Below are positions 54,137 through 63,400 of a DNA stretch of 64,000 nucleotides, piece after piece; within the stretch, counting starts at the first letter, position 1; each line of letters begins with the position of its first letter. A program made the position numbers and the translations under genes. The notes beneath the pieces are model-generated. The model was not told where the DNA came from, did not search any database, and saw only the letters and a program-made list of their open reading frames with translations. The DNA is from Paenarthrobacter aurescens. GTDB lineage: Bacteria > Actinomycetota > Actinomycetes > Actinomycetales > Micrococcaceae. The DNA is taken from positions 310,001 to 374,000 of the forward strand of contig NZ_JAOEFX010000002.1 in assembly GCF_025421775.1 (NCBI RefSeq), given 5' to 3'.

Positions 54137-54167
54137 GCCTCATCCTCGCACGGGTGACGCTACTCGC

Positions 54168-54671
54168 TTAGGAGGGGTCGCCGTCGTCGTTGGTTAGCAG
54201 GAACTTGCGCAGAAGGTTCGCCAGCTGTGTCCGCTCAGTCTTGGACAGGCCGTCGAGCATCTTCTGCTGGTTCTCTACGTGGTGCTCCACCACGTCATCC
54301 ACCAGGGCGAGTCCCTCTGGCGTGAGGCTGATGAGGAGTTGCCGGCGGTTCTCGGGGTTGGTCTCGCGATGAACCAGGCCGCGGTTTACTAGTCGGTCCA
54401 CGCGGTTGGTCATGGCCGCTGAACCGATCATGGTGAGGCTGGCGAGTCGCCCCGGTGTTAGCGGCGCTTCGGCAGCCGACCGGCGCAGTGTTGCCAGGAC
54501 GTCGAACTCCCACGGTTCCAGCCCGAACTGGTTCATGAATTTCTGAACGTCCAGTGAAGCGAGGCGACTCGCCCTGTTGAGCCGGCCCAGAACGCCCATG
54601 GAGCTGACGTCCACGTCGGGTCGCTCTTTGTTCCACTGCTCAAGAATCATGTCCACTGCGTCGCGGTCCAT
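54168..54671 (-). CDS. MarR-family regulator
   Basis: This 167-aa regulator has the MarR winged helix at about residues 55-115 (DVLATLRRSAAEAPLTPGRL, GLVHRETNPENRRQLLISLT). It is divergent from an EamA transporter, with dyads between them, so it probably controls that exporter. Confidence 0.9.
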   Translation of the reverse strand: MDRDAVDMILEQWNKERPDVDVSSMGVLGRLNRASRLASLDVQKFMNQFGLEPWEFDVLATLRRSAAEAPLTPGRLASLTMIGSAAMTNRVDRLVNRGLVHRETNPENRRQLLISLTPEGLALVDDVVEHHVENQQKMLDGLSKTERTQLANLLRKFLLTNDDGDPS

Positions 54672-54684
54672 CGTCCTCCAATGC

Positions 54685-54741
54685 TTGACCTCAAACAGTA
54701 CAGCACCTACATTGTCTTACATCAAATAGTTCGATGTCGAA
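54685..54741 (+). promoter_or_regulatory. EamA gene promoter and candidate MarR site
   Basis: TTGACC (54685-54690) and TACATT (54708-54713) are 17 bases apart. The dyad TTCGA-TG-TCGAA follows at 54730-54741, where a bound repressor would block elongation or initiation. Confidence 0.55.
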
Positions 54742-54758
54742 ATGTATGGAAGTGAAAC

Positions 54759-55673
54759 ATGAGTTCATCTGCAGCGGTAGCCAGCAGGGCGGGAGTTGGG
54801 CCGACCAAGGCGTCCCCTCGCGACCTCTTTATCACCGCCCTTGCCCCGATGGTCTGGGGTTCCACCTACCTTGTGACCACCGAGTTCCTCCCCGCCGATC
54901 GGCCACTCCTGGCAGCAACCGTGCGGGCCCTGCCAGCGGGTATCGTGCTCATGTTGGTCACCCGAACGTGGCCGCGGGGGAGCTGGTGGTTCAAGGTCGC
55001 AGCGCTGGGCGCGCTCAACATCGGACTGTTCTTCTTCCTGCTGTTTTTCACCGCGTATCAACTTCCGGGTGGGCTCGCAGCGCTGGTCATGTCCATCCAG
55101 CCCTTGTTTGTTCTCTTCCTCGGCGTGCTGTTGCTGGGGGAGAGGATCCGCAAGGCGCACATCATTGCCTGCGCGGTTGGAGCCGCGGGTGTCGGACTGC
55201 TCGTCCTGCGATCCGACGCGACGCTGACTTTTGTGGGTGTGCTCGCCGGGATGGCCGCGGCGCTGAGCATGGCGGCCGGCATAGTCCTCACCAAACGTTG
55301 GGGAAGGCCCGACGGCGTGGGGCTGCTTGGGTTTACCGGCCTGCAGTTAGCGATGGGTGGAGTCATGCTGCTGCCCGTGACGCTGGTTGTTGAAGGGCTG
55401 CCGGGAGCGGCTAATTTGCCTAACCTTGCGGGCTTTGCGTATTTGAGCGTGATCGGTGCTCTTGCTGCGTATGCGGTGTGGTTCCGGGGGATTCAACGGC
55501 TGCCGACGATGGTGGTGTCATTCCTGGGATTCCTGAGCCCGCTTGTGGCTACGGCGCTGGGGTTCGTGTTCCTGGGGGAGTCGTTGTCGGGGTGGCAGCT
55601 TGTGGGTGCGGTGCTGGTGCTCGGGGCGGTGTTTCTGGTGCAGCGGCCGGGGGCTGTTGTTGACGGAAAGTGA
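54759..55673 (+). CDS. EamA/DMT-family transporter
   Basis: This 304-aa protein has ten membrane helices in two EamA repeats. The first contains MVWGSTYLVTTEFLPADRPL, and the pattern WGSTY near the N-terminus is typical of the family. Members export amino acids or metabolites. The divergent MarR suggests that it is induced by a toxic compound. Confidence 0.9.
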   Translation: MSSSAAVASRAGVGPTKASPRDLFITALAPMVWGSTYLVTTEFLPADRPLLAATVRALPAGIVLMLVTRTWPRGSWWFKVAALGALNIGLFFFLLFFTAYQLPGGLAALVMSIQPLFVLFLGVLLLGERIRKAHIIACAVGAAGVGLLVLRSDATLTFVGVLAGMAAALSMAAGIVLTKRWGRPDGVGLLGFTGLQLAMGGVMLLPVTLVVEGLPGAANLPNLAGFAYLSVIGALAAYAVWFRGIQRLPTMVVSFLGFLSPLVATALGFVFLGESLSGWQLVGAVLVLGAVFLVQRPGAVVDGK

Positions 55674-55846
55674 CGTCAAAGAGGGAAGAGCTCAGCTGAC
55701 GGGCGTGCAATTCTGACTCTTGTCCCGCAGGTGCCTTGAAGGAGGCTCGAATTTCAACGTCGCTGAAAATGCATGCGGTGTTGGATGGCAGTCCTAAAGC
55801 CGTATTCGGCAACCAGCGTTCATCGGTTGTCATAAATCGGGATTAA

Positions 55847-56401
55847 AACCTCACCGAGGTCCGCCTCCCCGTTGCTCTTTCCGCAGAACAGATCGAGGAG
55901 ATCCTAAATCTCGCCTATGGTCAGCCTCGGACGTTTGCAGTCTTGGCCGTCCTCCTCCCTCATATCAACACCCGCAACGTCCATCATGTCGATCACGTGT
56001 ATCCGCAAGCTCTGCTCTCAAGGAAGGAGTTGAGAGCGTCAGGATTTGAGAGGGACGATGTGGACCGTCTCCAAGGACTGCGGGATCTCCTCGCCAATCT
56101 TCAGCTTCTTGAGATGTCCGTGAATATTTCCAAGTCGGCTACGGTGCCAGCCACGTGGGCGGCATCGTTGTATCCCACTCCTGACCAATACACAGCGTAC
56201 CTTGAGCGCAATGAGATTCCTTGGCTGCCTATGTCTCCGGATGAGTTTAGTGGGTTCTTCATTGATCGGCGCAAAGCGCTAGCATTGCGGATCCTGCGGC
56301 TTTTCGGGGTCGACGCTGCCCCAGACAACGAGAATGTAAGCTTGCCTGCCTCTGTTCCGGAGAAGATCGACGATGAACTTGCCGTCACAGGGGACGCCTG
56401 A
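55847..56401 (+). pseudogene. 5'-truncated DUF262/HNH (GmrSD-like) protein remnant
   Basis: The frame is open from 55847, directly after an in-frame stop, with no start or ribosome-binding site at its head. The 184 codons match the C-terminal part of DUF262/DUF1524 proteins: VHHVDHVYPQALLSRKELRA with an HNH-type His-x-Asp-His, followed by a DLLANLQLLEMSVNISKSA block. Full-length relatives of about 600 residues are restriction-like anti-phage proteins. A short open stretch (55735-55846) before it may be further debris. This is probably what remains of an earlier defence gene. Confidence 0.65.
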
Positions 56402-56638
56402 AACTGCAAAGGCGGTGCCGGTCAATGCCCGGTCTGGCCGCACCAGCAGCGGCCTTTCTTGTTCTTCTGGAAGACGAGGACTCGTCCCTCTCTAGGAGAA
56501 TGATGTCTTCGTAAGTCACCGTGGGTCAGTGAAGCAACGCCGGCCGCCCTCCGGAAGTAGTGTCTTGGCGTATGTGGAAGTCCGATTGGAATCTCGAATT
56601 CAGTGAGAAACCACTACTGAATCTGCTGGACTCCGAGG
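56402..56638. other. gap with no recognised feature
   Basis: I see no gene, hairpin or repeat that I can support between the DUF262 remnant and the transposase remnant. It may belong to the decayed insertion sequence. Confidence 0.4.
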
Positions 56639-57115
56639 TCAGGCAAGGATCAGATCAGCCCATTCGGCGGCCAAAATCCGGTTGAAACGCTCGATCATGC
56701 CGTTGGGCCACGGGCAGTGAGGTATAAAGAACCGCTATTGCGCGCCGAACCGTGCTGCGGCGGCTCTGAAGTCTGTGGATTTCCTGTAGGCAGAGGCGTT
56801 GTCGGTGATGTTGCGTTCGATTTTCCCAAGGCCGGCCTTGAAGAACTCTCCGGCTCGAACGATGGAACCGGCGGCCGTTTCGCCCTTTCGTCCGGGTGGA
56901 CTTCGGCGTAGACCAGGCGGCTGTGGTCATCGATCCGATGTCCCGCCCACGGAACTTTTTCGAGCGGCCATGGTCCCGTCAGCCCCCGCCCGTAGGGAGT
57001 CTCCTGAGTTTTTACGTCCACATGGGTCAACTCGCCAGGGTACTGGCGTTCAGAGCGGACCGCCGTTGCCCGCGTGGCCCGGATGAGCGGCCCGGTAACC
57101 GGGCCGGTCCGCAGT
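56639..57115 (-). pseudogene. IS481-family transposase remnant
   Basis: Read on the minus strand, one frame gives RSERQYPGELTHVDVKTQET and IDDHSRLVYAEVHPDERAK. A frameshift then leads to ERNITDNASAYRKSTDFRAA, an in-frame TAG and RFFIPHCPWPNGMIERFNRIL. These are the three DDE-motif regions of IS481 transposases (HVD, TDN, ERFN). With one frameshift, one stop and missing ends it cannot be active. I could not define terminal inverted repeats. Confidence 0.82.
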
Positions 57116-57479
57116 GAGCTCCGTCCTCGCCGCGATCATCGCACCCCCGCTATGTGCTGGTCGTGATCTGGGTCCCGTGAGGTTGACTGGATCTGTCGAG
57201 AAGATCGGACTCACCCAACGCGCGAAACTGATTCACCCGGTGGTGGGCGCCTTGCCGGGAAGCATCGAGTTCTTTCGCTACCTAGGCGACCTGCTGCTGA
57301 ACACCAATGATCTTTTAACGAGAAGAGATCTACCATGAATGGTCCAGCAGGCATTTTGCGTGGCAAATGACACCTCCATAACCATGAAGATGTCAGATAC
57401 CTCCACAAAGCCCGGGGGGTCCTGCTCACTTCAGGACCCAAGTCACCAACGTCATTGCCAAGAACAGCTAACTCCCTGT
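57116..57479. other. gap, probably decayed DNA
   Basis: These 364 bases between the IS481 remnant and the SIR2-like gene hold no gene I can support. A plus-strand frame (57114-57338) ends GSIEFFRYLGDLLLNTNDLL and looks partly protein-like, but has no start context and no family that I recognise. Confidence 0.4.
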
Positions 57480-60224
57480 CTATTGCGATGTGACCAAAGG
57501 CAATACTGCACTTGTTGAGTACGTGGCACCATAGCCTGATTTTCTTACAGCCACTGTGACGGTCAAGCGTGAGCCAATATCTGATTCGCGAACAACATAT
57601 TCGTCGCTGGTCGCTTCATCGATCCTGTCACCATTCCGCTTCCACTGAAAGCTCTGTTCGTGATCAGGTGAAGGGGTCAGTGCCTTTGCCTTCAACCGTG
57701 CCCCCACAACGGGACGACCGAAAATCAAGGGCTTTTCCGAAATCGCCTCAATCGATTGTCCTTGACTTAAGGTACGGAAAGTGGTCAAGAGTCTGTCAAG
57801 CCGCGACTTAGTGTCTTCGCTAGTCGAAGCTATAAGAACAAGATCTAAATGAACTTTTGTCCAGTCCGATTCGATCTTATCTCTCACAGGTGGCACGGCA
57901 TCATCCGTCCTCGAGGCAATCGCATCGAGAACGCGGAGGGAATACCGCAGGTATGCCATCCATGTCACAACATTATTGGGGTCACTGATAGCAGCCTCAT
58001 TAAAAGCTGAGAAGGCATCTTCATAATATTTCTGCCCAGCAACCAGATCATTTGCTATATTCTGTGCGGCGCGAGCCAGTAGAACTGTGCCGAGAGTGGT
58101 GTTGGAATATGTGTCATTTGTTATAGACACTGCGCGTCTTGCAAAAGATTCAGCACGGGCTGACGCAGCGGGGTCCTTCCAGCCTGCCTCTCGGTTGGCG
58201 ATTGCGCGTTGCTCCCAGAATCGTCCGCTCCAGTCGCCGAATGTTGATTCCAACGATCCATACCAGTTGTCCAAGGCTTGGTCGGGAAAGATTGCTGATA
58301 AATATTTATAGCTCATCATAGATCCGACGAGCGTATCGGGCGCATTTCTTTCTCTATTACTCTTTTGACTTATTCGCGGTCGAAGTCTGGTGATTCCTTG
58401 GGCGAGAACTGCCAGGGCTTTCTTGCTGCCAAGATGGTTAATGAGGGGCTCGAGCGCAAGCCACCTTTGTCTTGATCCTATCTGGTGACCGTCTGCGGTG
58501 AACAAAGCTCCAAGGCTTGTCGATCCATGGAGACGCCGAAGGATCTCCTCTGGGCGTGTGGCGGTCATGCGTCCTACGTCGACAACGCTAATGCGGCGGG
58601 CAAGCCTAAACGCCATGGAGCAGAAGAATGCAATCTCAACGTCAGTTTCGGATGTAAGGGCTCTAACGGCCTCCCCTACACGGCGACCGAATCCGGGGGC
58701 TTGCTCCAGCCCGGCCATTTGGGAGAATATTTCCTGATTTCTGAAGTAACTAATTTGACGCTGCTTCCCGCCTTTCTCCTTCGAAAGCGGCTCGAGCTGA
58801 CCGAGACGAGCTGCTTCTTGAAGCCTAGCAACGAGGCTTGATGCATCATTCACTGTAAGGCGGCGAGATATTGTGCGAATGATGCCACCGGAGAGGAGTG
58901 AACCTGGGATATGTCCAATGATTTTATCAGTGTTTTCTGTAAGGTCAACGGCCAAACATGAAACAGACATTTTGGCTGACTTTGAGGCACTAATAATCTC
59001 GGCAACATCCTTTGCGAAGTCTGCAACCCCGTCAAACACAAGTAGAACAGCTTTCCCATCCGAGGCATATTGGAGAATTGCTTCTTGATCAGGGAGTTCA
59101 TCGGCGGTGAAGAGGAAGACCCGCCAGTGGGCTCGCCGGAACGCAAAAGCAATTTGTAATAACCCCGTGCTCCGACCAGAGAGGCGGTCTCCTACGTAGA
59201 TCATGATGCTGCTGGAGTTGGTCGAGAGGAATTTTCCGACCTGATTGCAGCCTGTCCGGCTCCAATCCATCAGTGCGGGCACTCCCTGGACAACATCAGA
59301 CCATCGGGGGTCGTCCCCGCCCAGGTAGTCATGGGAAACTGGTACTTTTCCTGGCGAATCAATTTTGAGCTCGCGGAATTGTCGGCTGAGGCGAAGGGCG
59401 TACTCTTCTGGGCTCGTCGGCGCTTCTTGGAGATTCATGCCAGTGAGTTCTGCCCATACATCTAGGAAGTCCTCGGCTGTGGCCCGAACCGGGATAAGAC
59501 GCCACGACCTAAGGTCTTCTTCCAATCCAGGTGATATGTCGGGGCTCACATAGAAACTCGGAGCATCGTGTTCCGGGCGGCGGCGGAGAATCGCTTCAAG
59601 ATCGGGTTCGTCTCGGAGTCTTGCACCTACTACTACAAATGGGTTAACGCCATATTGGTCACGAAATACTAGAGGCCACGTTGCGCGTGAGATTGTGGAC
59701 TCATAGTATTCCGTAAGTGAAAATACCAAGTCTCGTGCTCTAATATCATGCACATGACCATGAAGATGTATTACTTTTAGTGATTTGCTATCGGTTACTA
59801 CACCATCCCACGAGCAGCTCTCTAACGGTCTTGATGCTTCCGTCTTGATTGAATTGTAAGAGCTTTCAAATGCATCATCAATATTTAGGGTCCAAACCTT
59901 CTCCCATGGAAAGCGAGCGTATTGTTTCATCCACGCCGGTGGGATGGCATCCGAGAAACGAGATCTCAGCCACCTGTACACCGCATCGTTCCCGTGCTTG
60001 ACAACTGCTCGGTCGTAAATCCTCCACAATAGGTCGCCGTCTTCTAGATGCACGCCGAAGACGTCGGCGAGCTCTTCAGCGAGCTGCTGGCCTCCCGGTA
60101 GGCCTCTCCCGTCCGCAGAGGTTGTGCCAAAACTCACCCCGGCTCCCAGCAGTAGGTGGTATCGGCTGCTTCTTGCTGCCAATCTGAGCGCAGCCAGTTC
60201 GGACTCGGTGAGTTTCGTGCTCAT
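57480..60224 (-). CDS. SIR2 domain / P-loop NTPase / helical-repeat / Ig-like protein, candidate anti-phage STAND-type effector
   Basis: This 914-aa protein is the most unusual in the window. Residues 20-255 are a SIR2-type NAD-handling domain: LLLGAGVSFG, TLNIDDAFE (N114, D116), VIHLHGHVHD (H155) and VVVGARLRDEPDLEAIL. Residues 340-405 look like a P-loop NTPase: VGDRLSGRSTGLLQ, where Arg351 stands in place of the usual Lys, and a Walker-B-like VLLVFDGVADF (D398). A helical, TPR-like region covers about 500-815. Residues 835-914 form an Ig-like domain (QSFQWKRNGDRIDEATSDEY, SDIGSRLTVTVAVRKSGYGA) normally seen in secreted proteins. There is no signal peptide. SIR2-STAND proteins such as Avs5 deplete NAD on phage detection, which is the inferred role. 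ATG 60224 follows GGAGAA. Base composition is visibly AT-richer than elsewhere. Confidence 0.82.
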   Translation of the reverse strand: MSTKLTESELAALRLAARSSRYHLLLGAGVSFGTTSADGRGLPGGQQLAEELADVFGVHLEDGDLLWRIYDRAVVKHGNDAVYRWLRSRFSDAIPPAWMKQYARFPWEKVWTLNIDDAFESSYNSIKTEASRPLESCSWDGVVTDSKSLKVIHLHGHVHDIRARDLVFSLTEYYESTISRATWPLVFRDQYGVNPFVVVGARLRDEPDLEAILRRRPEHDAPSFYVSPDISPGLEEDLRSWRLIPVRATAEDFLDVWAELTGMNLQEAPTSPEEYALRLSRQFRELKIDSPGKVPVSHDYLGGDDPRWSDVVQGVPALMDWSRTGCNQVGKFLSTNSSSIMIYVGDRLSGRSTGLLQIAFAFRRAHWRVFLFTADELPDQEAILQYASDGKAVLLVFDGVADFAKDVAEIISASKSAKMSVSCLAVDLTENTDKIIGHIPGSLLSGGIIRTISRRLTVNDASSLVARLQEAARLGQLEPLSKEKGGKQRQISYFRNQEIFSQMAGLEQAPGFGRRVGEAVRALTSETDVEIAFFCSMAFRLARRISVVDVGRMTATRPEEILRRLHGSTSLGALFTADGHQIGSRQRWLALEPLINHLGSKKALAVLAQGITRLRPRISQKSNRERNAPDTLVGSMMSYKYLSAIFPDQALDNWYGSLESTFGDWSGRFWEQRAIANREAGWKDPAASARAESFARRAVSITNDTYSNTTLGTVLLARAAQNIANDLVAGQKYYEDAFSAFNEAAISDPNNVVTWMAYLRYSLRVLDAIASRTDDAVPPVRDKIESDWTKVHLDLVLIASTSEDTKSRLDRLLTTFRTLSQGQSIEAISEKPLIFGRPVVGARLKAKALTPSPDHEQSFQWKRNGDRIDEATSDEYVVRESDIGSRLTVTVAVRKSGYGATYSTSAVLPLVTSQ

Positions 60225-60414
60225 AACGGTGCTGTTCTCCCTTGACGAATCCATGCCCAGACTGTGTTCTCGTATTTAATAACACGTCTGCTTAGACATG
60301 CAGCCTAATATCAAACGCGTCGGGCACCTGGGCTACGATGACTGACTCCTGTATGATGACTGACTCCTGTATGTTGTCAGGGCGGCGTCGAAGTCATACA
60401 AACTACATGGCAGG
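60225..60414. promoter_or_regulatory. divergent control region with a perfect 18-bp tandem repeat
   Basis: Between the SIR2-like and helicase genes the unit GATGACTGACTCCTGTAT is present twice in tandem (60337-60354 and 60355-60372), 43 bases before the helicase start. The 190-base region is AT-rich and should hold both promoters. The repeat could be an operator pair or a recent duplication. Confidence 0.6.
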
Positions 60415-63400
60415 TTGACGGCTCCGATTGATGGCGTAAGTTATCGCTTTCCCGTCAGTACCGAATACCCTGGCCCAGTGGATACATTCATTGGGGGGAC
60501 CGCCGGAACCAGCCTTCCGGAAGGGCTGTACGAACTTCTTCACACAACCGAAGTCGCAGCCAATCTCGAACTGGTGCCGGAGCTCCAAGCCTCAGTGACC
60601 AGCGTCGACGAGAACGACACACCGGACATACTCTCCCGTCACGTCGCCGATGCCGTTCGAAACGCGCTTGCGGACGCGAAGCCCGAAGATCGGGTTGCCC
60701 TGGCCAACCGCTTGCTCGCCGAGATCCAAACGAACAATCAGATCACTCCGGGCCCCCGGCAATTGCTCTCGTTGCATCGACCTGATGCATTGAAAAGACG
60801 ACAGCTTCGACGCCCCAGCACCAAGCTCAGTGATTCGGCACTTCTCACAAATAACAGGGACGAGCCGAATCTGGCCGCCGAGCTCCGAACGGAAATTGAG
60901 TCAGCCAACACCGTCGATCTCCTCTGCGCGTTCGTGCGGTGGACCGGTCTCCGGCTTCTTGAACCAGCGCTGGAACAACTTCGTGAGCGTGGTGTGAAAT
61001 TCAGAGTCATCACCACTACGTATATGGGCGCCACTGAACGTCGGGCCATTGATGAACTAGTACGCCGCTACGACGCCGAAGTAAAAATCAGCTACGAAAC
61101 CCAAGCCACCCGGCTCCACGCAAAGGCCTGGCTGTTCCGGCGGAACACGGGCTTTGACACTGCGTACGTGGGCAGCTCCAATCTCAGCCAGGCAGCGCTT
61201 CTGGATGGCCTTGAATGGAATGTGCGACTTAGTTCTGTGGCGACGCCGGACCTGCTCAAGAAGTTCGAGGTTACGTTCGATAGTTACTGGGAACAACGGG
61301 CATTTCAGAGTTACGATCCCGATCGTGACGGCGACAAGCTCGACGCCGCCCTTGAACGCAATGGCGGCAAGCGAACCTCTGCGCCGGATGCTGTCACGGG
61401 TCTCGAAATTGTCCCTTTCCTTCATCAAGAGGAAATGCTTGAGGACCTCGAAGCCGAGCGTTCCAAAGGATTTAACAGGAATCTCCTAGTGGCCGCCACC
61501 GGCACCGGAAAAACGGTCATAGCAGCTCTCGACTACAAGCGGCTCTCTGAAGCGGCAGGAAGGCCCTTGATGCTGCTTTTCGTTGCACATCGACAGGAGA
61601 TCCTGAAACAGTCGCTTCGCGCGTACCGGAACGTACTGCAGAATGGCGCGTTTGGAGAACTCTACGTTGGTGACCACAAGCCAAAGTACTGGAACCATGT
61701 CTTCGCCTCAGTGCAGTCGCTTGCGTCGCGTGGCGTGCAGACGCTTGAGCCCGATCAATTCGACATAGTGGTCATTGATGAGTTCCACCACGCCATGGCG
61801 CCCACGTATCGCCAACTCCTCGATCATTTGAAACCTCAGCAGTTCGTCGGGCTAACTGCTACTCCAGAACGCGGCGACGGCGGCAACGTCGCCAATGAGT
61901 ACTTCGGTGGTCGCACTGCAAGCGAGCTTCGTCTTTGGGATGCCTTGGACGCTGACCTCCTTGTACCATTCCACTACTTCGGCGTCTCTGACGACGTAGA
62001 TCTAAGCCAACTGGAATGGAAACGCGGTAACTACGAAACCGCCCAATTGGATCGTTTGTACACGGGCAATGATGCCCGGGCCGCTAAGGTCATCCGCGAG
62101 CTCCGAGACAAAGTCACTGGGACCGAACACATGCGCGCCCTGGGCTTCTGCGTTTCGGTCCAGCACGCCCACTACATGGCAACTGTGTTTAATTCGGCCG
62201 GTATTGCATCAGTAGCCGTGGACGGTGGCACTGATGAGGCCGAAAGAGCACGCGCCCTTGACCAGCTTCGAAACCGGGAGATCAACTGCATTTTTGCCGT
62301 GGATCTGTTCAATGAAGGACTGGATATCCCGCAGGTGGACACGATTTTGATGTTGCGGCCCACGCAGAGCGCAACGATCTTCTTACAACAACTTGGACGT
62401 GGCTTACGCCGAGCAGATGACAAAGCTGTTCTAACCGTTCTGGATTTCATTGGTCAACAGCACCGTGAATTCCGGTTTGATCTTCGTTATCGGGCTCTGA
62501 CGGGGTACGGGAGGACGGAATTGAAGAAAGCAGTGGAGGACGAGTTTCCGTTCCTGCCGTCGGGCTCACAGATCGTGCTCGATCGGGTGGCGCAGAAAGT
62601 GGTCCTGGACAACATAAAGATGCAACTGCGTTTCAACCGCGCACAGTTGGTTCGTGACATAGCCTCATATGCGGAAACCGAGTTGGCCGCGTATTTACGA
62701 GAATCGGGCAGCGACCTGAAGTCCATCTACCGGTCAACCCGCGATTCATGGACGAGCTACCTCCGGCAAGCGCAATTGATTGATGGCTTCTCGGGTCTTG
62801 AAGCCGCGCTTAAGGGAGCACATCACCACCGTTCGGATACGGAAGAGAAGAGACTCCTGGGACGCATGGCAGCTCTCATTCACGTTGATGATCCAGAGCG
62901 AGCAGAGGCCTACACCATGCTTGTGCGAGCGGATGCGCCCCGCTACGTGGACCTGGGACCACGGGAACAGACATTCGCGCGTATGTTGTTCTACACGCTT
63001 TGGGACGACGGTGGCGATTTCAAAACGTACGACGACGGTTTTGACCACCTGCGCAGCTACCCGTTCGTGTGCAGCGAGATCAGGCAGATTGTCAGCCTGG
63101 GAGCTGCGGCATCGAGACACGCTGCTAAGGGTCTCGGTGCCGGGCTCCAACACATTCCGCTTCTTTCCCATGCAACATACAGACGCGAGGAGGTTCTCGC
63201 CGCGCTTGGATATGGTTCGATCGAACGCGGGAAGAATGTGCAACATCGCGAGGGGGTCGCATGGTGTCCAGATACGGCGACTGACGCCTTCTTTGTCACG
63301 CTTAACAAGGACGACAAGAAACACTCCGCGACCACCATGTACAGGGACTACGCCATCAGCCCGGACCTGTTCCATTGGGAATCGCAGAACAACACGTCGC

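Noticed and set aside
57114..57338. 74-codon plus-strand frame in the decayed region
   Set aside because: Partly protein-like C-terminus but no start context, no recognised family and surrounded by degraded DNA.
60407..60414. ATG at 60407 as start of the helicase gene
   Set aside because: It is in another frame; the coding frame first offers TTG at 60415.
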